7,140 nucleotides of DNA, from assembly GCA_903845465.1 (NCBI GenBank), contig CAIMXQ010000101.1:1-7140 (forward strand), read 5' to 3'. The stretch is from an uncultured Actinomycetes bacterium (GTDB lineage: Bacteria > Actinomycetota > Actinomycetes > Nanopelagicales > Nanopelagicaceae). The translations under genes and the position numbers were made by a program. The notes below the pieces were generated by a model that saw only the letters and a program-made list of their open reading frames with translations, ran no database searches and had not been told where the DNA came from. Of this stretch, positions 6,670-7,140 are shown piece by piece; positions within the stretch are counted from its first letter, which is position 1; every line of letters begins with the position of its first letter.

Positions 6670-6677
6670 TGGCGGTC

Positions 6678-6720
6678 TGCCCTTAAAAAGCCGGAGAAAT
6701 CCAGGTCCCTTTTAAGTGCG
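6678..6720 (+). other. Leader hairpin 2 with GAAA tetraloop, just after P2 (boxB-like)
   Basis: CTTAAAA (6682-6688) pairs with TTTTAAG (6710-6716), and GC (6679-6680) with GC (6718-6719) past one C/T mismatch. At the tip GGA (6693-6695) pairs with TCC (6700-6702) around GAAA (6696-6699), extended by CC/GG with one bulged A. No U tract follows. The position, directly after the P2 start and just before the boxA-like element, matches the boxB hairpin of actinobacterial rRNA leaders. That role is an inference. Confidence 0.6.
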
Positions 6721-6728
6721 CATCCGTA

Positions 6729-6750
6729 CCTTGAGAACTCAACAGCGTGC
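6729..6750 (+). promoter_or_regulatory. boxA-like rRNA antitermination element
   Basis: The segment contains CCTTGAGAACTCAACAG followed by CGTGC. It closely resembles the TTGAGAACTCAA-AG-GTG element of mycobacterial and other actinobacterial rRNA leaders, which includes the boxA site for NusB/NusE (S10) antitermination. The match is to a remembered consensus, not to an alignment. Confidence 0.7.
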
Positions 6751-6764
6751 CATAAGTCAATGCC

Positions 6765-6841
6765 AGAGAATGGCTTTAATAGTCATTCTCTAAATAAATA
6801 CTTCAATGAAGTATGTACCAGACGCTATTTATAGCGCCTGG
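6765..6841 (+). other. Three consecutive hairpins in the 16S leader
   Basis: Hairpin A pairs AGAGAATGGCT (6765-6775) with 6781-6791 (AGTCATTCTCT), an 11-bp stem with one G-U pair and a TTAAT loop. Hairpin B pairs ATACTTC (6798-6804) with GAAGTAT (6808-6814) around AAT. Hairpin C pairs CCAG (6818-6821) with CTGG (6838-6841) and CGCTA (6823-6827) with TAGCG (6832-6836) past an A/C mismatch. None has a U tract. They probably belong to the leader structure used in precursor folding and RNase processing. Confidence 0.6.
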
Positions 6842-6867
6842 AAATACTCGTTGATTTCCTTTGGTAA

Positions 6868-6896
6868 AGACAAAATAAACGACAGTTTGTTTGTCT
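6868..6896 (+). other. Hairpin immediately upstream of the 16S gene
   Basis: AGACAAA (6868-6874) pairs with TTTGTCT (6890-6896), and AAAC (6877-6880) with GTTT (6885-6888) around the loop GACA. A small asymmetric internal loop separates the two helices. It ends about 21 bases before the predicted mature 16S 5' end. It could be part of precursor processing, but the main RNase III stem needs the 16S trailer, which is outside the window. Confidence 0.5.
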
Positions 6897-6917
6897 CGTA
6901 AGCCATGAAGAAAACTT

Positions 6918-7140
6918 TCTATGGAGAGTTTGATCCTGGCTCAGGACGAACGCTGGCGGCGTGCTTAACACATGCAAGTCGAGCGATGAAACACCTTCGG
7001 GTGTGAATTAGCGGCGAACGGGTGAGGAACACGTGAAGAATCTGCCTTCAACTCTGGGATAACTCCGGGAAACCGGGGCTAATACCGGATATGAGCCTCG
7101 ATCGCATGATTGGGGCTGTAAAGTTTTTCGGTTGAAGATG
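6918..7140 (+). rRNA. rrs: 16S ribosomal RNA, 5' portion
   Basis: The conserved 16S start GAGTTTGATCCTGGCTCAG begins at 6926. It is followed by GACGAACGCTGGCGGCGTGC and AACACATGCAAGTCGAGC, which are universal 16S helices. By counting back from E. coli position 9, the mature 5' end falls near 6918, within a few bases. About 223 bases are present, covering helices up to roughly E. coli position 225. The first variable loop is short (ACACC-TTCG-GGTGT, a UUCG tetraloop). The segment with CTCCGGGAAACCGGGGCTAA and the later AAGTTTTTCGGT are typical of actinobacteria and recall the freshwater hgcI/acI type. The gene continues past the window end, so 23S and 5S cannot be confirmed. Two spots differ from the usual consensus near 7020-7040. 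Confidence 0.97.

Larger units (their letters stand above)
6434..6917 (+). other. Non-coding tyrS-16S interval (rRNA promoter and leader region)
   Basis: This interval of nearly 490 bases has no convincing coding sequence on either strand. It holds, in order, the tyrS terminator, promoter P1, a GAAA-capped hairpin, promoter P2, a second GAAA-capped hairpin, the boxA-like element, three close hairpins and a fourth hairpin next to the 16S start. The part from about 6842 to 6917 is A/T-rich compared with the genes. Confidence 0.85.

Noticed and set aside
6575..6720. Leader hairpins as transcription terminators or attenuators
   Set aside because: Neither GAAA-capped stem is followed by a U tract, and their place before boxA in an rRNA leader fits antitermination or processing better.
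6851..6879. Possible third promoter (TTGATT with an AATAAA-like -10) close to 16S
   Set aside because: The -10 is poor and the start would fall inside the final leader hairpin, after the boxA-like element. P1 and P2 are much better.
1..7140. Mobile element, CRISPR array, tRNA gene or undescribed multi-gene system
   Set aside because: No transposase or integrase motif, repeat-spacer pattern or tRNA-like cloverleaf was noticed by eye, and every gene fits a known housekeeping family in one co-directional unit.

Overview
This window is a compact stretch of actinobacterial housekeeping DNA, all of it on the + strand. Positions 1-6433 carry seven directly overlapping genes: the 3' end of argC, then argJ, argB, argD, argR, argH and tyrS. 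Positions 6434-6917 hold a terminator and the promoter and leader region of a ribosomal RNA operon. The 5' end of the 16S rRNA gene starts near 6918 and runs off the window.

The 16S 5' end is actinobacterial in style, with a short first variable loop and an ACUCCGGGAAACCGGGGCUAAUACCGGAUAU-type segment. The leader carries the actinobacterial CTTGAGAACTCAACAG element. GC content is in the high 40s by spot counting, which is low for this phylum, and the genes have no intergenic DNA between them. Together these suggest a streamlined aquatic actinobacterium, possibly related to the freshwater acI/Nanopelagicales group. That assignment is an inference, because no database was searched.

The arg genes encode the acetylated (cyclic) route to arginine. 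ArgB phosphorylates N-acetylglutamate, ArgC reduces the product to the semialdehyde, and ArgD transaminates it. ArgJ moves the acetyl group from N-acetylornithine back to glutamate, releasing ornithine. ArgH makes arginine from argininosuccinate. ArgR is the arginine-responsive regulator. The two steps between ornithine and argininosuccinate (argF and argG) are not in this window, although many actinobacteria keep them in this cluster. tyrS is joined to the end of the cluster by a 4-base overlap, and a clear hairpin terminator follows it.

The rRNA leader has two good sigma-70-type promoters, P1 and P2. Each is followed, within a few bases of its predicted start site, by a hairpin with a GAAA tetraloop. 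Then come a boxA-like antitermination element and a run of hairpins leading to the 16S 5' end.

I see no mobile element, CRISPR array, tRNA gene or clearly novel system. The points most worth checking are an ArgB that appears to lack the arginine-feedback features, an unusual residue in the ArgD cofactor motif, the HVGN motif in TyrS, the missing argF and argG, the paired promoter-hairpin layout, and atypical bases in the 16S 5' domain.
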